This document shows, piece after piece, positions 37,446 through 45,384 of a stretch of 64,000 nucleotides of DNA (the stretch's first letter is position 1; the number at the start of each line of letters is the position of its first letter). The DNA comes from Lentisphaera araneosa HTCC2155 (lineage in GTDB: Bacteria; Verrucomicrobiota; Lentisphaeria; Lentisphaerales; Lentisphaeraceae), in the NCBI RefSeq assembly GCF_000170755.1, contig NZ_ABCK01000005.1, positions 62,001-126,000 on the forward strand, written 5' to 3'. Position numbers and translations under genes: made by a program. The notes beneath the pieces were generated by a model. It saw only the letters and a program-made list of their open reading frames with translations. It was not told the origin of the DNA and did no database searches.

Positions 37446-38048
37446 ATGAGTTCAGATTATAACACCCGTCACACTTTAATCGCCAAAATACGCAATCAGC
37501 ACGATGATCATTCATGGGAAGATTTCGTCTATTTTTACCAACGTTACATTTACGTGGTGATCGCCAAGATGGGAGTTAATAATCAGGATGTGGAAGATTT
37601 AGTGCAACGCGTCTTACTCGCCCTTTGGGAAAAACTCCCCTCCTTTGAGTACGAGCCCAACAAATGCAAGTTCAGGACTTGGATGAACCAAATCACTCGC
37701 AACACAGTGATTGCTTATTTCCGCAAACAAAAACGTTACAAAAACGACCTGGATCGCGCCGCGTCAATTCGTCTCAATGAAGAAGACCCCGAGCAAAGCG
37801 AACCCGAAGTCTACAACATGGCTGAAAAAGAATGGAAACTTCATGTCTCTAACTTGGCATGGGAGAACATCAAGGACGATTTCAAAGGCAAAGCTGCCCA
37901 GGTTTTTCTCGCTTTTAGTGAAGGTAAAGAGATCGAGCAAATTTGTCTTGATCTCGACATAAAAAAGAACACGGCCTATGTATTAAAGAACCGTGTTCAA
38001 GATAAACTTTACAAAGAAATTCGTCGCTTGGACGACGAACTCAGTTAA
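37446..38048 (+). CDS. ECF-type sigma factor (second)
   Basis: 200 aa. Region 2: WEDFVYFYQRYIYVVIAKMGVNNQDVEDLVQRVLLALWEKLP with the D-x2-Q-type helix (DLVQ), then FRTWMNQITRNTVIAYFRKQKR for -10 contacts. Region 4: KAAQVFLAFSEGKEIEQICLDLDIKKNTAYVLKNRV, a clear helix-turn-helix. The start is supported by AGGAG 6 nt upstream. It resembles the ECF factors expanded in Planctomycetes and Lentisphaerae. There is no anti-sigma gene next to it; its stop overlaps convergently with the lipoprotein gene. Confidence 0.9.
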   Translation: MSSDYNTRHTLIAKIRNQHDDHSWEDFVYFYQRYIYVVIAKMGVNNQDVEDLVQRVLLALWEKLPSFEYEPNKCKFRTWMNQITRNTVIAYFRKQKRYKNDLDRAASIRLNEEDPEQSEPEVYNMAEKEWKLHVSNLAWENIKDDFKGKAAQVFLAFSEGKEIEQICLDLDIKKNTAYVLKNRVQDKLYKEIRRLDDELS

Positions 38049-38719
38049 TTCGCTTTCATACCCGTATTAGCTAAACGCGCAAAATAGGCACACCAGTCGT
38101 GAATCAAGGGCCTCACGTGACTATAGCGTTTCAGTTTTCCCTGCAATTCTTGCTTGGGGCTATTTTCAATGCGACGATCGCTAAACATCATCAACATCTC
38201 GCCAGTTCCACCATTAAAAACTTGACCTTCAATCGCCATGGCCCCACCTTTGACTGAGCCCATTGCTGGAAAGTATTTTTTAATAGGCACAAGCTCAATA
38301 ATTTGAATTTCCATCAGCAGTGTCTGATTATCCAAGAAAGTGTGAGGTACAAAGCGAACATCTTTTTGCGGATCATCTAAAAAAGCTTGACGCATTTGAT
38401 GCTCAAACATCTTAGCGACATCAGAAGCGACCTTGCGATTATCGGCATTATCAAAACCTGGAAAAACATCGTTCTCCTGATAGGATGTGGCATTCTTTTT
38501 ATCCCACCAACCCAAACGCTTCATATATGTCACACCAATGGGTTTCATAGCAAACTTTGTGTACTGACCGATGTGAGCATTTGGTGATTTCCAAACCAAT
38601 TGTAAATTCCTGCCCTCTTCCATTTTCCAAGCGTCTTCTAAAAAACTCGTTGGTGCTGCAGGTGAAGTTCCACACGCAGATAAGAAAATGGCGATAAAAA
38701 TGGCCCCAATATATTTCAT
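38045..38719 (-). CDS. DUF3313-like lipoprotein
   Basis: 224 aa with an N-terminal signal ending in the lipobox LSAC (Cys about residue 16), so a lipoprotein. The mature part (LVWKSPNAHIGQYTKFAMKPIGV, then DVAKMFEHQMRQAF) resembles the DUF3313 family, envelope lipoproteins of unknown function, by eye. The 3' end overlaps the sigma factor's 3' end by 4 bp. Confidence 0.6.
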   Translation of the reverse strand: MKYIGAIFIAIFLSACGTSPAAPTSFLEDAWKMEEGRNLQLVWKSPNAHIGQYTKFAMKPIGVTYMKRLGWWDKKNATSYQENDVFPGFDNADNRKVASDVAKMFEHQMRQAFLDDPQKDVRFVPHTFLDNQTLLMEIQIIELVPIKKYFPAMGSVKGGAMAIEGQVFNGGTGEMLMMFSDRRIENSPKQELQGKLKRYSHVRPLIHDWCAYFARLANTGMKAN

Positions 38720-38849
38720 TTTGTACTCCTAAATTAAAAATCGTCATTAAGATACCTCAAGTGGTAATTTAGGCTAGTACGATGCTCTTTAGCACTTGTT
38801 TAATCTCAATGAAAAGTCATTTTAATAAGGATAAATACGGAGTTGTCAT

Positions 38850-39932
38850 TTGGCGCATCAGCATCGCAATACATTAAGCATTGACTTAAGAGCTTTAAAA
38901 GAAAATTTTCACAAGCTCGAAAAGTTGAGCTCGCCCTCTCAAGTCATGCCCGTTTTAAAAGCCAATGCCTATGGCCTTGGAGCCAAAGAAATCGCCGCTG
39001 AACTCAAAGAATCTGGAGCCACAATCATTGCCGTAGCTGATCTCAACGAAGCTCTTGATCTACGTGACTTAGACCTCGACATCCTCATCCTTGGCGATAT
39101 CATTCCCGAGGAAATCCCCCTCGCTATCAGAAACAATTTCATCTTACCCATTGGTTCACTGGAAAGCGCCCAGCTCATTTCTGCTCACGCAGGAGAACGT
39201 CGCGTCTTTTGTCATCTGGTTATCGATTCAGGCATGGGACGACTCGGCATCCCAGCTGCACAAGCCTTGGAGGAATTTGCGGAGATTGCAAAACTCGAGA
39301 AACTTCACTTCGATGGCGTTTACACTCACTTCCCAGTTGCTTATTCCGATCGCGAGTTCTCACTCCAACAAATCGAAGCATTTAAAGATTTCCTAAATCA
39401 ATGCCCTCATACATTTAAACGTATCCACATTGCCAACTCCGATGGCATTCATAATATCCCCGAAGCCTGCCAAGCTCCTTTTAATTTTGTCCGCACTGGA
39501 CTCAACCTCTATGGATGTTTTGACCTAGAAGGTGCTCAACGAGTTCAACTAGAACCCATTTTGACACTTGCATCGCGCCTCGTTCGCGTTCGCGAATTAA
39601 ATGCTGGTATGAGTATTGGCTATGGACGAGAATGGCTATTAGAAAAAACGACTTTAGTGGGAACCGTCGCGCTCGGTTATGCCGATGGTTTTCCATTTAA
39701 CACAAAGGCCTATGTATTATACCAAGGCCATAAATGCCCCGTTATCGGGCGCATATCTATGGATTACATCACCATTGATCTCAGTCAATGTCCTAACGCA
39801 AAGAGTGGCGATGCCGTTCTCTGCCTAGGCGATGCAATCCCCGTTGCAAAATGGGCCAAATGGAAAGGTACCATTACTTACGAAATCATTTGTTCCTTGG
39901 GACAAAGAATAAAACGCATATACAAAAAATAG
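38850..39932 (+). CDS. alr: Alanine racemase
   Basis: 360 aa PLP enzyme making D-alanine for peptidoglycan. Seen: the PLP-lysine region PVLKANAYGLGAKEIA (Lys37), MGRLGI, and GYGREWLLEKTTLVGTVALGYADGFP with the second catalytic Tyr. No in-frame ATG exists at the N-terminus before this core; a TTG at 38850 is the start, supported by GGAG 8 nt upstream. In an otherwise ATG-using window this is worth noting. It may be first in a transcript with the lactonase, 8 bp downstream. Confidence 0.93.
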   Translation: MAHQHRNTLSIDLRALKENFHKLEKLSSPSQVMPVLKANAYGLGAKEIAAELKESGATIIAVADLNEALDLRDLDLDILILGDIIPEEIPLAIRNNFILPIGSLESAQLISAHAGERRVFCHLVIDSGMGRLGIPAAQALEEFAEIAKLEKLHFDGVYTHFPVAYSDREFSLQQIEAFKDFLNQCPHTFKRIHIANSDGIHNIPEACQAPFNFVRTGLNLYGCFDLEGAQRVQLEPILTLASRLVRVRELNAGMSIGYGREWLLEKTTLVGTVALGYADGFPFNTKAYVLYQGHKCPVIGRISMDYITIDLSQCPNAKSGDAVLCLGDAIPVAKWAKWKGTITYEIICSLGQRIKRIYKK

Positions 39933-39940
39933 GAGAAACC

Positions 39941-41047
39941 ATGAATAGAAGAACCTTCATCCAAGCCAGTTCACTCACCGTTTTAGCGAGCTCATGCGCC
40001 ACGAGTAAGAGCCAAGAGAAGCATGGCAGCTACTTTGTTGGTGGTGGATCCGGTAAGAACGGCGGCCTACACCTCTACAAAACTTGTGCCACAGGAGAAA
40101 ACATCGAACTACTTTCGATTGCGGGAGAAGGTGAAAGTCATGGCTTCCAAGTTTACCACAATGACACACTCTATTCATGTGCGACTCGAGGTGCTAAAAA
40201 AGAACAAGTTCATTCTATAGAAGCTTATAAGCTTAATACGAAAGAAAACACTCTAGAGAAAATCAGTTCTTTCGAAACTGCCGCTAAACTTTGCCATGTG
40301 GCAGCGCATGGCTCACTGCTTGTGGTGACGGCTTATGGTGGCAATTATATTGAAAGCTTCCAGCTCGGCGAATCTGGCGAAATTCAAAAGCAATTGCAAA
40401 AATATAGCTTCACTGGCGGTAGCAAGGTTAACCCCAAGCGCCAGAATTCACCACATCCTCACTGCTTTACTTTTGATAATGAGGGTAAATTCGGCTTCAT
40501 GCCCGACCTCGGCCGTGACCTCATGCAAGCTTTCCAAGTCGTTAATAACAAGCTCATTTATCGTCATGACCTCGACTATAAATCAGCTCCAGGTTCTGGA
40601 CCACGCCACTTTACTTTCCACCCAGATGGCAAACGCGCTTACTTGATCAATGAACTCGATTTCACTCTTACCGCATTCATCTACCAAGAAGGTCAGCTCA
40701 CAGAAACGGATAACAAGCGCTGCTTACCTACTGACTTCACAGAATGGAATAGTTGTGCCGACGTTCACGTTCACCCCAATGGCCATTACGTCTACGCCTC
40801 AAACCGTGGTCATAATAGCCTCGCTATCTTCAAAATAGCTTACGATAAAATCGAGTTCCTCAAAAACGAATCGACCATGGGAGAAATCCCCCGTAACTTT
40901 GGCATCTATGATGACTTTGCTCTCGTGGCCAACCAAAGTAGCGACAACATCGTTTTATTCGATCTCGATGCTGAAACGGGTATGCTCACCTACAAATCTA
41001 AAACCGAAGGTATTGGTCGCCCTAGCTGCGTCAATCTTATTGACTAA
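39941..41047 (+). CDS. Lactonase-like seven-bladed beta-propeller lipoprotein
   Basis: 368 aa from ATG 39941 (AGGAG about 8 nt upstream; the frame is open from 39851 inside alr). The N-terminus MNRRTFIQASSLTVLASSC has twin arginines and a lipobox-like Cys, so Tat export and lipid anchoring are likely. The body has repeats of the type GPRHFTFHPDGKRAYLINE and DVHVHPNGHYVYASNRGHNSLAIF, diagnostic of the 6-phosphogluconolactonase / YbhE propeller family. Because it is exported, a cytosolic pentose-phosphate role is unlikely; it may act on another lactone or sugar. Confidence 0.85.
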   Translation: MNRRTFIQASSLTVLASSCATSKSQEKHGSYFVGGGSGKNGGLHLYKTCATGENIELLSIAGEGESHGFQVYHNDTLYSCATRGAKKEQVHSIEAYKLNTKENTLEKISSFETAAKLCHVAAHGSLLVVTAYGGNYIESFQLGESGEIQKQLQKYSFTGGSKVNPKRQNSPHPHCFTFDNEGKFGFMPDLGRDLMQAFQVVNNKLIYRHDLDYKSAPGSGPRHFTFHPDGKRAYLINELDFTLTAFIYQEGQLTETDNKRCLPTDFTEWNSCADVHVHPNGHYVYASNRGHNSLAIFKIAYDKIEFLKNESTMGEIPRNFGIYDDFALVANQSSDNIVLFDLDAETGMLTYKSKTEGIGRPSCVNLID

Positions 41048-41078
41048 TATGTTTGCATACCCGCATTAACGAACACTA

Positions 41079-41108
41079 AAAAATGCCGAGCACCCGCTCA
41101 GCATTTTT
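41079..41108 (+). terminator. Terminator after lactonase gene
   Basis: AAAAATGC-C-GAG / CTC-A-GCATTTTT hairpin with one mismatch and a T-run, 31 bp after the stop. Confidence 0.8.
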
Positions 41109-41115
41109 TATATTA

Positions 41116-41157
41116 TTTACCTGGAATCGCGGGCAGCTTGCCTGTATAAACAGGTGG
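41116..41157. repeat. REP-like element, degenerate
   Basis: CCTGGAATCGCGGGCAGCTT then GCCTGTATAAACAGG. It shares CCTGG and CGCGGGCAGCTTGCC with the copy at 45162-45187, and ends in a small hairpin CCTGTATAAACAGG. Confidence 0.65.
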
Positions 41158-41174
41158 TTTTATCAGAATAGTAA

Positions 41175-41280
41175 CGGATTAGAGTTCTCTCGCAAAGGCG
41201 CCAAGCCACAAAGTTTTTTTCCCATAAATAATTAAAGAAACTATTTCACCACAGAGTGCACGGAGAACTCAGAGAAAAGA
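41175..41280. repeat. Short-period intergenic repeats (CGCAAAGGCGCCAAG and CACAGAGTGCACGGAG types)
   Basis: CTCGCAAAGGCGCCAAGCCACAAAG at about 41189-41213, shortly followed by TCACCACAGAGTGCACGGAG near 41247-41266 and AACTCAGAG. Both have an internal period near 9-11 nt and look like the widespread junk-like intergenic repeats found in many environmental bacteria. No gene is seen in 41048-41351 apart from the terminator and REP copy. Confidence 0.5.
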
Positions 41281-41497
41281 GGAGTTTTTAGTTTGTTCTT
41301 TTTGAACAGTTGGCAGATCGGCTTCGCAGGCTCGTCTTGATTTTTTACTGGATAAGGGTAGGGAAAGCTCCTTGCGGAGCCTCCCCTCCTTCCGAACCGT
41401 ACGTGCGGATCTCCCGCATACGGCTCTCCGGTCAATGCTTACTCCGAAGAGACTGAGATTCCAATAGCCAAGACTCTTCCAGTGAAAAGAACCCTAG

Positions 41498-43159
41498 CAG
41501 CCTGTCGGAATTCTGAAAAGATATATTGCGTATCAAGCCGATCAAATCACGTCAACATGTACATGTAATGATGAGTTTAGTCGTCTTTACAGAGCACCAA
41601 GTAATTAGCGAGTAGAAATCACCTTATCTGTATAAAAAAGAGTGCCTGAGAGCCTTTTTAGGCTCCAATAAAGAATTTTTTATCGAACGGCGACAGGCCA
41701 TTGCCTTTTGTGAGTTTAAATATTCTTTTGAGGTTATAAGCGATGCTGAGTAAGTCCCACTCGAGGTTAACTTTTTCAATACCTCGCAGGAAAAATTGCC
41801 TGAACCCGAGCACTTCTTTAATTATACCAAAGGCTGGTTCCACTGTTTGTTTACGCAGCTTATAACATTCTCTCCCTCGTGTAGTTTGAAGCTTTTGGCG
41901 CATAGCTTCTTTTGGAGTTAAACCTTGAGGTGAGTATTCTAGGTCATCTCTCTTTTCTAAGTCTGCGACTGTTCGCCCGTGAGGCGTACGTTCTACATCA
42001 CAATAAACTTCAGTGTTTTGGGTTTCATCGCTTTCGATTTTTGTAACAGCTCCCTCGGAGTAATAACCACTATCAGCCAAGAGTTCACTGACTTCTCTGA
42101 TGGAGGAATCTATGCTATTCAAGGCTGGATCAAGCTGTAGTTTGTCATTGGGATCATTTGTTACATAGGCACCGAGAATCAACATGCTACCTTCAATATC
42201 TACCGCCGCTTGAGCGTTATAGCATTGCTGAAAACCTGATGAAGATGTCTTCATAATACGACTTTCTTCATCGGTGAAATTTACTTGCGCTTTATCGTCA
42301 GGTATATCTTGAGGAGGCTTGGGTTCACGTCCACGAGGTTTTCCGCCTTTATCACGAATAGTTTGTCGTGTTTTTTGTTTCTGTTCATACTCTTCTTGCT
42401 TTGCTTTCATCTTTTCGGAATGACGCTCTTCGATGATTTTTCTCGCATCTTTGAGTTTAGCTATACGGGTTTCGCGTCGAGTGATTTCTTCTGGTATGCT
42501 CAAGCCTTCTTCAAGTGGTTTAGAGTCGGCCTGTTCAGCTTTTTGAGTTAACGCATCAACTTCTGCGCTAAGCAACTCAAGTAACTCACCTGATTTCTTA
42601 TACGACACGGCCGAATGCTTACTTGCATTGGCCTTAATCTTTGTGCCATCTACGCTTACTCCACCCAATTTCTTAAGAACTTTTAATTCCGAAGCTAATT
42701 CTAAAACTTGAATAAATGCTTCTTTGAAAGCGACTCCATTTTCTCTGCGAAATTTACAGATAGTATCATGATCGGGATGTAAATCTGCTGCTATGTAGCG
42801 CACGGCTAGATCTGAATAAGTAGCGCATTCTATTTCTCGTGAGGAAAAACGACCCGTTGCATAACAATAGATCAATATTGAAAGCATTAAGTGAGGATGG
42901 AATTGATCGGAACCACTGCCTGTTGGATTTGTCTTGAATTTATCGACTGGCACAAGATCCACTGCATCAATTATAAAGTGGACTATATGATCTTCGGGTA
43001 TCCAGTCATTCAGACTTGGAGGTAGTAACAAAGGAGTATTTCTATCAAAGTATTTGAACCGGGATGACATAAAATAAACCTACTTGAATTAGCATTTATT
43101 CAAAATACTCCAGCTTCCTCTAATTTCACTTCTCGAGTCAGGATAAGTCCGACAGGCTG
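41498..43159 (-). mobile_element. IS1182-type insertion sequence inside intron 2
   Basis: 1662 bp. Ends are CAGCCTGTCGGA in inverted orientation (41498-41509 and 43148-43159). It is flanked by CTAG on both sides (41494-41497 and 43160-43163), an exact 4-bp target duplication when compared with the uninterrupted intron 1, which reads CCCTAGCTCTGC. It carries a single transposase gene. Confidence 0.93.
41658..43070 (-). CDS. IS1182-family transposase
   Basis: 470 aa. Seen: the N-terminal DUF772-like domain (FKYFDRNTPLLLPPSLNDWIPEDHIVHFIIDAVD, HPHLMLSILIYCYATGRFSSREIE), then a DDE core with GVSVDGTKIKANAS (first Asp), ADSGYYSEGAV (second Asp) and the C-terminal RKQTVEPAFGIIKEVLGFRQFFLRG (Glu). 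A long charged coiled insert (about 180-240) separates the first two. The ORF appears intact. The family name rests on the domain order and element layout, not on a search. Confidence 0.88.
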   Translation of the reverse strand: MSSRFKYFDRNTPLLLPPSLNDWIPEDHIVHFIIDAVDLVPVDKFKTNPTGSGSDQFHPHLMLSILIYCYATGRFSSREIECATYSDLAVRYIAADLHPDHDTICKFRRENGVAFKEAFIQVLELASELKVLKKLGGVSVDGTKIKANASKHSAVSYKKSGELLELLSAEVDALTQKAEQADSKPLEEGLSIPEEITRRETRIAKLKDARKIIEERHSEKMKAKQEEYEQKQKTRQTIRDKGGKPRGREPKPPQDIPDDKAQVNFTDEESRIMKTSSSGFQQCYNAQAAVDIEGSMLILGAYVTNDPNDKLQLDPALNSIDSSIREVSELLADSGYYSEGAVTKIESDETQNTEVYCDVERTPHGRTVADLEKRDDLEYSPQGLTPKEAMRQKLQTTRGRECYKLRKQTVEPAFGIIKEVLGFRQFFLRGIEKVNLEWDLLSIAYNLKRIFKLTKGNGLSPFDKKFFIGA

Positions 43160-44443
43160 CTAGCTCTGCAAAGTATTTCTTGGTATATTTCCTGTTATCT
43201 ATAAAGCGATGTGAACCTTTCTTACGATTGTACTTAGCGATAATACTTCGTAACCTTCGACGAAAGAAAGCATCAACTTCGAGCATAGCCCAACGATTTG
43301 AGTGTTTGAAGTACTCATACCAACCTTTGAGACTAGGCCTGAGACCTTTAATGATTTCTTCTACCGATTGCCAGTTACAACGCCTCGTATGCTTTCGCAC
43401 AGTGTCTTTCATTTTAGCCATACTCTGTTTTCTTGGCCACCTATTTATCCTGCCCGTTCTTTTCGAGCGCTCAAAGTGATAACCTAGAAATTCAAAGTAC
43501 TCATCCTGCTGATTCATGTCGGCAATTCGGGTTTTATCGGGATGGAGGTTCAGACCATGAGCCTTCATCCAACGCTTGATTTTGCGCAAGCCCCTCTTAG
43601 CCGATTTCGCATTATCACACATCACCAGAAAGTCATCCGCATACCTTACGATTTCAAAGCCAGCCGCTGTCATCCTGTGGTCGAATTCATTGAGGTAAAT
43701 ATTGGCAAGTAGTGGGCTAATTACGCCTCCTTGCGGAGTCCCTTTCTCGGGATCCCACTCCTTGATCCCATCAAATATTCCTGCTTTGAGGAAAGCTTCT
43801 ATAAGATCTAGGGTCTTGCCATCGCTTATTTTCTCTTTGACTCGTTCCATGAGTTTGTCGTGCGGTATCATATCAAAGTAACTTTGAATATCCGCATCAA
43901 TGACGTAGAGCTGTCCCTGCGTAAGTAGATGATGAACACGCCAAAGCGCATCTTTACATCCACGTTGCGGACGAAAACCAAAACTTTGTGTAGAAAATCC
44001 ACATCATATATCGGTTCAATAACATTCTTGAGCGCAGTCTGAACAACTCTATCGCGCACGGTCGGTATTCCCAAAGCACGCGTTTTACCATCTGCTTTTG
44101 GGATCTCTACCCTGCGAACGCATTGTGGCAGGTAAGTCCCTGCCTGCAGTTGCTTCATCAATTGCTTTGTATTGTGCTCTAGCTCTGATTCGTAACGATC
44201 CAAGCTCACCATATCCACCCCGTGACTCCCGCCGTTTGCACGAACAGATTCCCAAGCTTCTATAAGGTTTACTTCTCGCGCTACTTTATCTATTAAGCTA
44301 TACCATTTCTTACCTTCAACTCTTGTTTCAAGAGTTCCCAGCATCTGATCTGTCCAGACTGAAGTCGAGGCCCACGCACGAATTTCTTCGGTGCGCCCTA
44401 AGTGCTCCCATGTATGTTTAGTCATCTCTGACAATTGTTTCAC
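43160..44443 (-). pseudogene. ltrA: Group II intron maturase, frameshifted and truncated
   Basis: The same maturase as at 35505-36851. A missing A in a poly-A run near 43994-43997 shifts the frame after about residue 148 (the 5' piece runs 44443 to 43868; the rest opens again from 43871). The IS at its 3' end removes the last residues after FAEL, which are replaced by IS sequence. The catalytic YADD is preserved in the second piece, but no full-length protein can be made. Confidence 0.9.
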
Positions 44444-44902
44444 TCCTTCATTCTTTTCTTCTCAGTTTCATCTTCCTACTCTCCTTCGCTCTAACAGCTT
44501 TCACCGCCTTCTTCGCTACTATGAGAGCTCTGACTTCTGCATGCCTTATTGCACTGCACATGCAGATCTCCCTGATTAACGTCACACAACCTTCACCGCA
44601 TTCCGTCTCCAACCACTCTATAGACTTCCTCTACTGCTTTTCTACTCGCTGATATTCAGCATAAAGGATCTTCAGAATTACTCCTTATTATTATTTTCAT
44701 TCCGTTCCAAGCTTCGCCACGCGATCGCAGGCTCGCTAGTACTATAAAGCCGAATCGAGTTCGTCATCCTACGGACTGCTGCTTCGCCTTGCCTTGCTCT
44801 CCACCCCGCCTCACGACAACGCAGTTAGGTTCGACTACAACATAATCAGCCTTTGTTGATGAGGACTTTCACCTCACTGATTGTGTGCGCTCTCAGGCGC
44901 AC

Positions 44903-44923
44903 GAGCGCGGGCATCTTGCCCGC
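44903..44923. repeat. REP-like palindrome at the 5' exon of intron 2
   Basis: Identical to the copy at 37311-37331 and directly abutting the 5' end of the second intron. Confidence 0.8.
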
Positions 44924-44926
44924 AAC

Positions 44927-45139
44927 TGCGGACAAATCTTCCCATTCAAAATCTAAAATTAAGCATTCATAATTAGCTCCCACCTTTCCGCCCGCGGTGG
45001 CAGCCGCAACCCGCTGTTAAGCGAAACTCTCCTAACCCTATGCTGACAAAACTTCCCATTCAAAATCTAAAATTAAGCATTCATAATTAACTCCCCCCTT
45101 TCCGCCCGCGGTGGCAGCCGCAACCCGCTGTTAAGCGAA
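44927..45139. repeat. Tandem copies of a 99-bp intergenic repeat
   Basis: Two copies (44927-45025 and 45041-45139, offset 114 bp) share GACAAA(A)CTTCCCATTCAAA, an AT-rich stretch ending CATTCATAATTA and a GC-rich part with CCGCCCGCGGTGGCAGCC then GCAACCCGCTGTTAAGCG. A third, partial copy begins at 45191 after a REP. No ORF of note is seen in 44903-45384. Confidence 0.85.
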
Positions 45140-45161
45140 GCCCTACAACTTTTAATATTCA

Positions 45162-45187
45162 CCTGGGAGCGCGGGCAGCTTGCCCGC
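45162..45187. repeat. Empty REP-like element (intron-free target)
   Basis: CCTGGGAGCGCGGGCAGCTT then GCCCGC. The introns at 41352 and 35425 are inserted exactly between CTGG and GAGCGCGGGC in the corresponding elements, so this copy shows an unoccupied target. Confidence 0.8.
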
Positions 45188-45384
45188 AATTGCTGACAAA
45201 ACTACCCATTCATAATTAAGAATTCAAAATTAAGAATTAACCTCCTCCCTCTTACCCACAAATAAACTAATCAAATGAAGCAAGAAAGCTCCGACCTTTC
45301 CCTGTCACAAATCTTGTACTTAAAATGCCTCACTTTATATTGGCCGATCGTTTAAAAAAATATCTTAAAACTAAGGATACTTCA

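Larger units (their letters stand above)
41352..44902 (-). mobile_element. Group II intron, disrupted second copy
   Basis: Same ends as copy 1: GTGCG at 44902 downwards and AT at 41352, same domain V (41394-41426), same flanks (CTGG on one side, REP GAGCGCGGGC on the other). 3551 bp because an IS of about 1.66 kb sits inside. Identity to copy 1 is very high, with a few substitutions and a 1-nt deletion (run of 4 A instead of 5 at about 43994-43997). The maturase is broken; splicing could only be assisted in trans by copy 1. Confidence 0.9.

Noticed and set aside
39851-39940. Longer N-terminus for the lactonase protein
   Set aside because: It would overlap alr and hide the Tat/lipobox signal; ATG 39941 has AGGAG upstream.
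45325-45384. Longer N-terminus for PPi-PFK (20 residues more)
   Set aside because: The extra residues have no family match by eye and the ATG at 45385 has a better ribosome site.
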